The notes: generated by a model not told the origin, from the letters alone. 6,192 nt of DNA from Candidatus Methanoperedens sp. (GCA_027460605.1 JAPZAN010000058.1:1-6192), one strand, 5' to 3'. Shown: positions 1 through 5,891, numbered from the stretch's first letter. Program-made: numbers and translations.

Positions 1-1580
1 ATGTCCCTTACCTTATAATAGTCAAGGATATTCTCCTCAACCATCCTGTTGAGAATTTTAGCGCGCAATGCAAGCTCGTCATATATCATGCGCTTATCGT
101 CATATCCCTGTTTTACGGCTATCTTGTCAAGTATAAAACTGTTATTCATCCCCCTGAAGCGATGCCTGTCATTTGTAAAATCCCATTCGAAAACGCCACG
201 GGTTATCACACCGCCTGCTTCTTCCAGATAACCCTCAATCTCATCAACCGAAGTACATCTTCGCAAATATTTGCCTTTTCTATATATCGCCTGGAGAATC
301 AGGGCGCAATTGAGATTATCCGCAAATGTTGGCGGGATATTGATAGGTTCACCTGTAAGCCGCTGAAGAAGTTTTCTGACTGATGATGCATGGAATGTGG
401 CAAGAACTGCATGTCCTGTCTGCATTGCCTGGAATGCTACTGCGCCCTCTTCGCCTCTGATCTCACCTACAATAATATAATTAGGTCTTGACCTGAGGGC
501 GACTTTGAGGAGTGTGAAAGTATCAACCTGCGATTCCTTAGGACCATCCTCTCTGGTTATCAACTGCTGCCAGGCAGGCTGAGGTGGGGACACTTCTGAT
601 GTGTTCTCCACAGAATACATCTTTGCTTTGCTGCTTATGAATGGCAATGCTGCGTTGAGCATTGTTGTTTTGCCGCTTGCTGTTTCACCGCTGAAAAAGA
701 TACTCATCTGGTTCTCAAGCAGAAGCCAGAGGTAAGAAGCCATGTTCCCGTCAATACTTCCCCATTTGATGAGCTGGGGAATACTTGCAGGGATTTCCAT
801 GAATTTTCTCATGGTGAAACTGGAACCCTTCCGGCTTATGTCTGTGCTGTAAATTGCATTAATCCTTGTACCGTCAGGAAGAGTACCGTCGATAATGGGA
901 CGCGCATCGCTTACCGGCCTGCCAATCCGCTCTCCCATGGTATGCAGCCAGCGGCTCAGGTTTTCCTGTGTGCCAAAGGTGAGGTTGGTGGTAAGCATCC
1001 CCATGATTTTGTGAACAACAAAAACGCTGCCAACTCCTATACTGTGAATATCTTCAAGGTACGGATCCCTAACCACCGGTTCTATTGGTCCCTGACCTAT
1101 GATATCCCTGTCAAGAAAATAGGATATTTTATCATATTCTTCCTGGCTCAAGTGAACGATTTTTTCCCCCAACAGCTTATCAAGAAAACCTGTAGGTGAA
1201 AGTTTACCTTCTACCTGTATTGAATCATTAAAAAGCGACATCATGAGTTTTCTCAATTGTTCTTCGTTTTCAGGAACAATTTCATCCGCCGCCTTTTCAA
1301 GAATAGAGTCCATTATCACACGATATTTCTTCTGTTCTTCCAAAGATAGTACGGGCTCGACTGCGATATACCGTATTTCCCTTGTTGCCTTATCCCCTTT
1401 AAGATGGATGAATATGGGGTCGCCTACAGGATAAATTATGGAAGGTACGGGAATGTCGACAATATCCCGCGGTAATTTTGCAAAGAAGTCGGGCATAATC
1501 CCGCTCTCTTTCTTGCATTTTTCCACATATTCATTCAAATGAGGATTCCGTTGAATAGCTTCTTCAAATTTATCATCCAG
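1..1580 (-). CDS. flaI: Archaellum motor ATPase FlaI (ArlI), 3' end cut by window edge
   Basis: FlaI is a GspE/PilT-type hexameric secretion ATPase that drives archaellin assembly and rotation at the cytoplasmic face of the platform protein FlaJ. About 526 codons are present; the family is usually somewhat over 500 residues, so only a short tail should be missing. Numbering from a CTG at 1580: N-terminal domain to about 270, Walker A GETASGKTT at 298-306 (Lys304), Asp-box-like VENTSEV at 324-330, Walker B region IIVGEIRGEE at 369-378 (Glu373), and His-box TGHAVLATFHAS at 388-399 (His397). It follows flaH with 14 bases between the flaH stop and the CTG. The start is uncertain: an AGGTGAT site precedes only a CTG in frame, with TTG at 1538 and the first ATG at 1496. 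Product identity is very secure; the start is not. Confidence 0.95.
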   Translation of the reverse strand, partial: MDDKFEEAIQRNPHLNEYVEKCKKESGIMPDFFAKLPRDIVDIPVPSIIYPVGDPIFIHLKGDKATREIRYIAVEPVLSLEEQKKYRVIMDSILEKAADEIVPENEEQLRKLMMSLFNDSIQVEGKLSPTGFLDKLLGEKIVHLSQEEYDKISYFLDRDIIGQGPIEPVVRDPYLEDIHSIGVGSVFVVHKIMGMLTTNLTFGTQENLSRWLHTMGERIGRPVSDARPIIDGTLPDGTRINAIYSTDISRKGSSFTMRKFMEIPASIPQLIKWGSIDGNMASYLWLLLENQMSIFFSGETASGKTTMLNAALPFISSKAKMYSVENTSEVSPPQPAWQQLITREDGPKESQVDTFTLLKVALRSRPNYIIVGEIRGEEGAVAFQAMQTGHAVLATFHASSVRKLLQRLTGEPINIPPTFADNLNCALILQAIYRKGKYLRRCTSVDEIEGYLEEAGGVITRGVFEWDFTNDRHRFRGMNNSFILDKIAVKQGYDDKRMIYDELALRAKILNRMVEENILDYYKVRD

Positions 1581-1585
1581 AAAAT

Positions 1586-1593
1586 ATCACCTC
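1586..1593 (-). promoter_or_regulatory. Strong Shine-Dalgarno site of flaI
   Basis: On the minus strand GAGGTGAT lies directly after the flaH stop codon and matches the archaeal 16S tail (GGAGGTGATC) over eight bases. It sits 5 nt before an in-frame CTG (1580-1578) and 9 nt before an out-of-frame ATG (1576-1574), which opens only a 13-codon reading frame. The flaI frame is closed upstream by TGA at 1589-1587, so initiation programmed by this site must be at CTG, unless there is a sequence error. Confidence 0.7.
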
Positions 1594-1594
1594 T

Positions 1595-2287
1595 TCAGGA
1601 GACTCCGGAAATGTTGATCATTACCCCGCTTCTCGCTTCGACTTTAAAACCAATCAGGGCGCCGACCTGGATTTCAGGACGTGAATATTTATTTATTACA
1701 ATAGTCCTGAGAATTTCAGACCCCATCTGGCGCATCTTTATTGTCATGAGAATCTCTGCCGCATCTTTAAATTCGGTGACTATATTGGGCGGCATTTCCG
1801 TGCTATCTATTGTAAGGATTATTGTTTTTTGCACACCCGATAGTTTCTTGAAAAATGAAATAAGCTCCAGGCTTTTCTCCTGGTTAATGCTGTACCTGAC
1901 AAGCGCTGAAAGCGTATCTATTATTATGACATTTTTTTCAAATAGTACCTCGGCGCCCATAAGCCGCTGGACGAAATCTATCCTGGGCGTGGATTCCTTA
2001 AGCAGTGGAAAGACCGGGATATACAAAAGTTCCCCTTTTAACAGTTTTATTCCTATGGGGTAATCCAGCGAGTTCATCTGCCTGATGAAATTCTTTGTGG
2101 TTAATTGTGTTGAAATATACGTTACCGTGTGTTTATTATCCAGAAGACCATATGCGAACCGCTCACACAGGGCGCTTTTTCCGCTTCCGCTGGGGCCGTC
2201 TATCATTATCAGTGAACCCTTGGGGAATCCTCCTCCAAGCATCTGGTTCAATTCGTCCCTGTCAAGTAAAAATGAATATCCTGCCAT
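1595..2287 (-). CDS. flaH: Archaellum ATP-binding protein FlaH (ArlH)
   Basis: FlaH is a RecA/KaiC-superfamily protein that binds ATP, contacts FlaI and forms part of the cytosolic motor ring. This copy has 230 residues, the usual length. It starts MAGYSFLLDRDELN, typical for the family. Walker A is GPSGSGKS at residues 31-38 (Lys37), and the Walker B strand NVIIIDTLSALV has Asp124. No membrane segment is visible. The ATG lies 2 nt after the flaG stop, with AGGAAG about 8 nt upstream, so it is tightly coupled to flaG. Downstream it is followed within 14 nt by flaI. This is the canonical flaG-flaH-flaI order. Full length and intact. Confidence 0.95.
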   Translation of the reverse strand: MAGYSFLLDRDELNQMLGGGFPKGSLIMIDGPSGSGKSALCERFAYGLLDNKHTVTYISTQLTTKNFIRQMNSLDYPIGIKLLKGELLYIPVFPLLKESTPRIDFVQRLMGAEVLFEKNVIIIDTLSALVRYSINQEKSLELISFFKKLSGVQKTIILTIDSTEMPPNIVTEFKDAAEILMTIKMRQMGSEILRTIVINKYSRPEIQVGALIGFKVEARSGVMINISGVS

Positions 2288-2289
2288 AT

Positions 2290-2739
2290 TTATGACTTCC
2301 TGAATTCAAAACTGTCTTCAACTCCGTTTTCTGTAATCACTCTCAGGCTATGGCTTCCCGGGTTAATGGTAACCGTGGCATTTATTTGCAAAACATCCCC
2401 GGGAATCCACATTGCATCGCCGTTTAATATTGTTTTAGTGAGATTGCCGTCCGGAACAAGGCTGCCGTCAATAATAACGTTTATATATTGTGTAGAGAGG
2501 TCTTCTTTCCCCGTGTTCTTTACATAAAAGGTATAAATCACGCTGGAATTCGGTATGATTTCCGGGTCGTTTATTATAGTGATGTCAGTCCTCAACTGCT
2601 CTGAAAATGTCTTGCTGCCCATAGTGGCTGCTGTCGAGATGGACTGGACGTTCAAGAACAAGGCTCCCACAACGCCTAAAGCTATTATCACGGATGTGAT
2701 GAAAAAAATCATTTGAGTTGCGGATGCGCCTGCTCCCAT
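2290..2739 (-). CDS. flaG: Archaellum stator protein FlaG (ArlG)
   Basis: The protein has 149 residues: a short N-terminus, one membrane segment at about 9-30 (MIFFITSVIIALGVVGALF), then an extracytoplasmic beta-sandwich. The motif TDITIINDPE at 51-60 and the nearby YVKNTGKEDL are what I recognise as FlaG rather than FlaF. In Sulfolobus FlaG forms a filament in the pseudoperiplasm and, together with FlaF, ties the motor to the S-layer; that role is inferred here by family. Three N-glycosylation sequons (Asn64, Asn99, Asn120) fit an external domain. The start ATG has AGGTGG 6 nt upstream, partly overlapping the stop codon of the flaF remnant. FlaF/FlaG confusion is possible because both share the fold, but the adjacent remnant starts MGFSTSA, which is FlaF-like. 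Confidence 0.88.
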   Translation of the reverse strand: MGAGASATQMIFFITSVIIALGVVGALFLNVQSISTAATMGSKTFSEQLRTDITIINDPEIIPNSSVIYTFYVKNTGKEDLSTQYINVIIDGSLVPDGNLTKTILNGDAMWIPGDVLQINATVTINPGSHSLRVITENGVEDSFEFRKS

Positions 2740-2748
2740 TCATCCCAC

Positions 2749-2875
2749 CTACCTTGCAAAATAATCAGCAGCACCGTTTGCAGCTATGATTTTAACTCTG
2801 CCGCTTGCCGCTCCGATATCTACATTTATTGAGGTTTTTGGAGGCCACCACGACAGCAGAGGTTGAAAAACCCAT
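2749..2875 (-). pseudogene. flaF: Decayed flaF (ArlF): two ends only, middle deleted and frame shifted
   Basis: A GGAGG site 6 nt upstream leads to ATG at 2875, reading MGFSTSAVVVAS, the characteristic FlaF N-terminus. This frame ends after 27 codons at TAA 2794-2792. The hydrophobic membrane helix expected right after residue 8 is missing. In another frame, ending at TAG 2751-2749, lies SWWPPKTSINVDIGAASG followed by RVKIIAANGAADYFAR. This resembles the last strands of the FlaF/FlaG fold (compare LRVITENGVEDSF in the neighbouring FlaG). So about 127 bp remain where a normal flaF would need roughly 400 bp or more. Position between archaellins and flaG is exactly where flaF belongs. The apparent junction is near 2855. 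A misassembly that dropped about 300 bp would look the same. The FlaF N-terminus is clear; the C-terminal match is inferred. Confidence 0.7.
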
Positions 2876-2889
2876 CTAATCCTCCACTG

Positions 2890-3507
2890 TTATGGATACA
2901 ACATCACGTACTGGTTCACACCAAATGAGTTAGGTGTGGTTATTTCAAGATTTACAGGCGAGCCCAGTTCCAGGTTCAATGTTATCCAGAAGGTTTTCCT
3001 TGTGGAAAGGTGAATTTCCGGAATTGTAGTCGCAGGAATAATGATTTTTACAAGGTCCCCGCTGTTCAACACGGGCGTCGATGAATTAAATGACTGATCC
3101 TCATCTCGCACAACTGTAGCGGTAAATGTGTTAGTTACATTCAGGGTATCCGAATAATTCAAATCGTACTGGTAACTTTTATCCCAGACTGTTATAATCA
3201 TCTGCCTCAAATCAATCGAGGTGGTGCCTACGTCGGGTTTGACCCTGATTATCAAACCGTTATTGAGTTCAGCGCTCGCTGAAGACGACCTGTTTCCTAA
3301 TACCTGTTCTACAATAATATTTGTTGATATCTGCTGTGTTGCCTCTTTGCTTGTCTTTGAGGCTTTCTGCTGAAGCGCCCCTGTTGTGTATATCAATACT
3401 GTAGCAGCAACCGCGGCTACAAGCACCATTGCGATGAATATGATCAAAGTGCCGACTCCTATATCACCTCTTTCATTGTCCATCAGGAATTTCCGGTTTG
3501 CTTTCAT
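2890..3507 (-). CDS. flaB3: Archaellin (flagellin), third and most divergent copy
   Basis: Structural subunit of the archaellum, 205 residues before processing. A 14-residue class III leader ends NERG, and prepilin peptidase (FlaK/PibD type) should cut before DIGVGTLIIF. Hydrophobic helix at about 18-40 (IFIAMVLVAAVAATVLIY), then ALQQKASKTSKEATQQIS linking to an outer beta domain. Four sequons (Asn72, 117, 123, 141) suggest N-glycosylation. The start has AAGGAG 6-7 nt upstream. It differs from the two copies upstream: it has the canonical Gly at -1 with Arg at -2, is 11-16 residues longer, and lacks their shared ETGTMV motif near the C-terminus. By analogy with Methanococcus FlaB3 it may be a minor or hook-like archaellin; that is inference. 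It sits behind a terminator-like hairpin, consistent with lower expression. Confidence 0.93.
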   Translation of the reverse strand: MKANRKFLMDNERGDIGVGTLIIFIAMVLVAAVAATVLIYTTGALQQKASKTSKEATQQISTNIIVEQVLGNRSSSASAELNNGLIIRVKPDVGTTSIDLRQMIITVWDKSYQYDLNYSDTLNVTNTFTATVVRDEDQSFNSSTPVLNSGDLVKIIIPATTIPEIHLSTRKTFWITLNLELGSPVNLEITTPNSFGVNQYVMLYP

Positions 3508-3529
3508 ATTTTACTCCTTCTTATAAAAG

Positions 3530-3555
3530 GAAAAAATTCCCCTTTTCAGGGGAAT
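3530..3555 (-). terminator. Intrinsic-terminator-like hairpin at the end of flaB2
   Basis: On the transcript, ATTCCCCT and AGGGGAAT form a perfect 8-bp stem around a GAAA tetraloop (3536-3555). The U-tract follows at once (complement of A3531-A3536), then CC and UUUU. The stem includes the last codons and the stop of flaB2. A GNRA-type loop on a GC core plus U-tract is a textbook hairpin terminator. Because motor genes follow in the same direction only 38 bases later, partial termination or mRNA processing is likelier than a complete stop. Confidence 0.72.
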
Positions 3556-4130
3556 AGCTGGATTTTTTCTTTGGTTCCCCAGGTTGCGGGAGCTACTATT
3601 TCCTTAAGAACCATTGTGCCCGTTTCAGGAATAATTTCAATACTGGCTTTTTTCCTGACAACCAGCGCGGTAGTAGGTTCAATTGTAACTATTCCAAGTT
3701 CACCTGATGAAAGAACACCATTTGCTGTTCCGATTATGCGTTCATCACTGTAAACAAATACTGTTTTATTTGCACTTGAACCATTTTTCATTGTATCCGT
3801 TCCAGAATCATCAATATATTTTATAACGACCTGGCCAAAATCCATATCGTTTCCACCTGCTGTCAATTCTACTGCTACGGTAAAGTTTTGGATTGCCTTT
3901 GTGGTTGCGTTGAGATTCCCGATAACCGATACTATCTTCAAATTGGAAGATACTTCTGCCGTTGCTTCCTTACCGGTCTGTTGGGCTTTTTGCTGCAATA
4001 CGCCTGATGTCTGGATCAGCACGGCTGCTGCTACCGCCGCAACAAGAACCATAGCAATGAAAATAATCAGCGTGCCAATACCGACATCTGCCGTATCATT
4101 TTTTAATATGTTATTTTTTTGTTTATTCAT
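3546..4130 (-). CDS. flaB2: Archaellin (flagellin), second copy
   Basis: Filament subunit of 194 residues. ATG at 4130 is chosen because AGGTGAT lies just upstream and because it gives the same 14-residue leader as its neighbours; the open frame extends to an ATG at 4190, but that overlaps flaB1 and adds a charged, non-conserved stretch. The leader ends KNDTA, and cleavage is predicted before DVGIGTLIIF. Position -1 is therefore Ala and -2 Thr, not the usual Gly preceded by Lys/Arg. Hydrophobic polymerisation helix at 18-40; QQKAQQTGKEATAEVSSNL follows. Four sequons in the outer domain (Asn74, 82, 116, 121). Residues 15-69 are identical to flaB1. It follows flaB1 by 25 bases and ends in a terminator-like hairpin. 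Confidence 0.94.
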   Translation of the reverse strand: MNKQKNNILKNDTADVGIGTLIIFIAMVLVAAVAAAVLIQTSGVLQQKAQQTGKEATAEVSSNLKIVSVIGNLNATTKAIQNFTVAVELTAGGNDMDFGQVVIKYIDDSGTDTMKNGSSANKTVFVYSDERIIGTANGVLSSGELGIVTIEPTTALVVRKKASIEIIPETGTMVLKEIVAPATWGTKEKIQLFP

Positions 4131-4155
4131 ATTATCACCTTTTCCAATTTTTCCT

Positions 4156-4725
4156 TCAAGGGAATAACTGATACTGAGTCTTTCCTGCAAATGTTGCCGG
4201 GGTTGCTATATCTTTTATTACCATAGTACCTGTTTCGGGTATAATCTGGATAGTGGCAGTTTCCCTGACATTCAATGGGGATGAGGCAGGAAGAGTCAGA
4301 GTAAGCTTGCCAAGATCTCCTGACGAGAGAACGGTATTTGATGAATCTACAGTCCTGTCTTCGGTATAATTTAAATTGGTACCATTGACTAAGAAATTTG
4401 CACTGTTATTATTGATATATTTCACTCTAAGTGTATTTGTATCGATAGGATTTCCACCTGCTGATACCTCTATCAAGACGTCCAGTTTGTCAATCGCTCC
4501 GCCGGTCACGTTACCGACAACCGATACAATTTTCAGGTTGGAAGAAACTTCCGCTGTCGCTTCTTTGCCTGTCTGCTGAGCCTTCTGCTGCAGCACACCG
4601 GATGTCTGGATTAACACTGCTGCTGCTACCGCTGCGACAAGTACCATCGCAATGAAGATAATCAGCGTGCCAATACCAACATCGGCGTCTTCATTTTTCA
4701 TTAAATTTGTTCCTTTAGCCTTCAT
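4156..4725 (-). CDS. flaB1: Archaellin (flagellin), first copy of the operon
   Basis: Major filament subunit candidate, 189 residues. ATG at 4725 is preferred: GGAGG lies 4 nt upstream and the leader is then 14 residues, as in the other two copies. An in-frame ATG at 4746 has no ribosome site and adds MKYNGGV. The leader ends KNEDA, with predicted cleavage before DVGIGTLIIF; Ala at -1 and Asp at -2 are unlike the classic Lys/Arg-Gly, though acidic residues near the cut are known from some methanogen archaellins. Helix at 18-40, outer beta domain with four sequons (Asn72, 106, 114, 119), and the conserved IIPETGTMV near the C-terminus. As first gene behind the promoter region it should be the most highly transcribed. 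Confidence 0.94.
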   Translation of the reverse strand: MKAKGTNLMKNEDADVGIGTLIIFIAMVLVAAVAAAVLIQTSGVLQQKAQQTGKEATAEVSSNLKIVSVVGNVTGGAIDKLDVLIEVSAGGNPIDTNTLRVKYINNNSANFLVNGTNLNYTEDRTVDSSNTVLSSGDLGKLTLTLPASSPLNVRETATIQIIPETGTMVIKDIATPATFAGKTQYQLFP

Positions 4726-4765
4726 AACGCCTCCATTATATTTCATATATTTTTCGAAACTCAGG

Positions 4766-4781
4766 TGGCGTCATTACGCCA
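4766..4781. repeat. Short inverted repeat in the flaB1 upstream region
   Basis: TGGCGT and ACGCCA are perfect 6-bp arms around a 4-base spacer, about 40 bases before the flaB1 ATG. If transcription starts upstream it would form a small hairpin in the leader; otherwise it may be a protein-binding palindrome. No U-tract follows, so it is not a terminator. Confidence 0.5.
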
Positions 4782-4805
4782 AACCTTGCTTCTAACCCAA
4801 TTTGT

Positions 4806-4825
4806 GTTTATACGTGGATATAAAC
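4806..4825. promoter_or_regulatory. Candidate flaB1 TATA box within a perfect inverted repeat
   Basis: GTTTATA (4806-4812) and TATAAAC (4819-4825) are perfect 7-bp inverted arms with a 6-base spacer. On the minus strand both arms look like archaeal TATA elements (TTTATATCC at 4824-4816, GTATAAAC at 4813-4806). A start 25 bases downstream would give a leader of about 60-70 bases for flaB1, compatible with its ribosome site. The symmetry suggests an operator overlapping the TATA box. A rival, closer candidate is the CGAAAAATATATG stretch at 4756-4744, which would place the start almost on the ATG and so exclude the ribosome site. Assignment is tentative. Confidence 0.45.
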
Positions 4826-4854
4826 GGAGTTGTGAAAAACGTGTGAAGTCTGCG

Positions 4855-4878
4855 AATAAAAACACTGAAAAAGAGAAA
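4855..4878 (-). terminator. Oligo-T terminator after the response regulator
   Basis: Immediately after the TGA stop the minus strand reads TTTCTCTTTTTC, then AGTGTTTTTATT, giving two T5 tracts within 25 bases. Archaeal termination commonly uses such U-rich runs without a hairpin. It would separate the regulator gene from the flaB transcript. Confidence 0.5.
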
Positions 4879-5487
4879 TCAGGCGATTAAGACCTTATTA
4901 TTTTTAAACGAATCTATTTCCCTGGTTGTTTTTTCGATTTTATCCCTTAAATTATAAAGAAGAAGTTTCGTCCCGGGGTCATTTTCAAGTATCCTGTCAG
5001 GATAAATCCTGTCTGCAATGCCCTGTTTCAATAATGAGAATACAAGGTACAGTATTTCTTCTTTTCCTTTACAGCGTTTTACAGTTTCAATGCATTCCAG
5101 AAGGAGAGCCGGGATTTCCAGTGCGTCTTTGACAGCCATGAGGAGACCATCAAGGGTTACAGGTTTCATAAGATAGTCGGATACCATCGAAAGGCGTAAG
5201 AAATCATCTATGCCAGGAGGTTTTGACGTAATGACCACCACGGGGATTTCGCGTCCTGTCTCTTTTATTTTTTCAATCAAGTTCCATCCATCCGTATCTA
5301 TGAAATCCATATCCAAAAGAACCATATCAGGTATATCTCTTTCCAGTGCCAGTAAACAATCATTTCCAGTATATGCCGTATTAATTATGTACTTATCAAC
5401 ATCCATAAGCAGCATTTCTGAAAAAAGGCCAGCTACATCGGGTTCGCTGTTTACAATAAGTATTGATTTTGATTTTTTCTGCATCAT
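4879..5487 (-). CDS. Response regulator receiver-domain protein, atypical acidic pocket
   Basis: A CheY-like receiver domain (about residues 7-130, numbered from ATG 5487) with a roughly 70-residue C-terminal helical extension of no recognised type. Phospho-acceptor Asp59 lies in DMVLLDMDF; the conserved Thr is in VVVITSKP (Thr87) and the conserved Lys in DYLMKPV (Lys108). The first-strand motif reads ILIVNSEPDV, so the acidic pair that normally binds magnesium (DD) is Asn-Ser. There is no DNA-binding or enzymatic output domain, so a protein-interaction role is likely. The same frame extends to a GTG at 5541, which would give a leader of about 10 bases from the TATA box; neither start has a ribosome site, and I chose ATG 5487 because it fits the normal domain edge. 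Its place just upstream of flaB1 suggests, but does not prove, a link to motility. Confidence 0.85.
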   Translation of the reverse strand: MMQKKSKSILIVNSEPDVAGLFSEMLLMDVDKYIINTAYTGNDCLLALERDIPDMVLLDMDFIDTDGWNLIEKIKETGREIPVVVITSKPPGIDDFLRLSMVSDYLMKPVTLDGLLMAVKDALEIPALLLECIETVKRCKGKEEILYLVFSLLKQGIADRIYPDRILENDPGTKLLLYNLRDKIEKTTREIDSFKNNKVLIA

Positions 5488-5570
5488 ACAATTTGGACTT
5501 GAAATCACACAAATATAAGTATTGGTGCGATTAACCTTCACAAATATCGCAGCATTAGTGAGACTGTGGA

Positions 5571-5586
5571 TTTATAATATAAAAAA
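5571..5586 (-). promoter_or_regulatory. TATA-like box of the response regulator gene
   Basis: The minus strand shows TTTTTTATATTATAAA, centred near 5578. A transcription start about 25 bases downstream (near 5552) would leave about 10 bases before the GTG at 5541 or about 65 before the ATG at 5487. The lack of a ribosome site at both starts fits an archaeal leaderless or short-leader mRNA. Confidence 0.5.
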
Positions 5587-5680
5587 GGATGCCAATCCGG
5601 AATTCAACAGTTATGATTTTTTAGCATTAACATTTTTCCCTTCTTTTGCATGAAGGTTGCCATAAGTCAGATTTAGATTA

Positions 5681-5754
5681 CAGTGTGGGTTTTGTTATCA
5701 TCTTCTTGATGCCCAATATATTTTTGACGCCAGGTGAGATTATTTCCCACACTG
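5681..5754. repeat. 74-bp MITE-like element with 9-bp terminal inverted repeats
   Basis: CAGTGTGGG at 5681-5689 is matched by CCCACACTG at 5746-5754, perfect over 9 bases. The span between is AT-rich and has no coding frame. The size and terminal repeats suit a miniature transposable element or a solo IS remnant, but I see no clear target-site duplication at the borders (left flank GATTA, right flank ATACT). Alternative: a hairpin or a paired binding site. Confidence 0.4.
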
Positions 5755-5891
5755 ATACTTATTGCGAAATTTAAGGTATTCTAATTTTTTCCAGTATCAG
5801 CAGGTATTATCATTTTTTTCATGGGAAGACTTTTTGATGCTCATTTTATCTCACTCACCCTTATATTAGTATGAAAGCATTGTAAAGGAAG

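Noticed and set aside
49..383. Two short plus-strand frames at the left edge
   Set aside because: Both are antisense to the C-terminal part of flaI.
1539..2063. 174-codon open frame on the plus strand
   Set aside because: It lies opposite flaH and the flaI start, has no ribosome site and a composition like an antisense frame; flaH is secure on the other strand.
2749..2892. Stop-codon readthrough joining flaB3 to the FlaF-like C-terminal fragment (they share a frame)
   Set aside because: The shared frame is probably chance: flaB3 already ends with a normal archaellin C-terminus, and the MGFSTSA start with its own ribosome site shows that a separate flaF once stood here.
3901..4167. Plus-strand open frame with Ala-rich protein
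   Set aside because: It is the antisense shadow of the conserved flaB2 N-terminal region.
4131..4190. Upstream ATG at 4190 as the flaB2 start
   Set aside because: It overlaps flaB1 and would put 34 residues before the cleavage site, unlike the 14-residue leaders of the other two copies; the ribosome site supports 4130.
5210..5518. 102-codon plus-strand frame opposite the response regulator
   Set aside because: The receiver motifs on the minus strand explain this stretch; the plus frame has no recognisable features.
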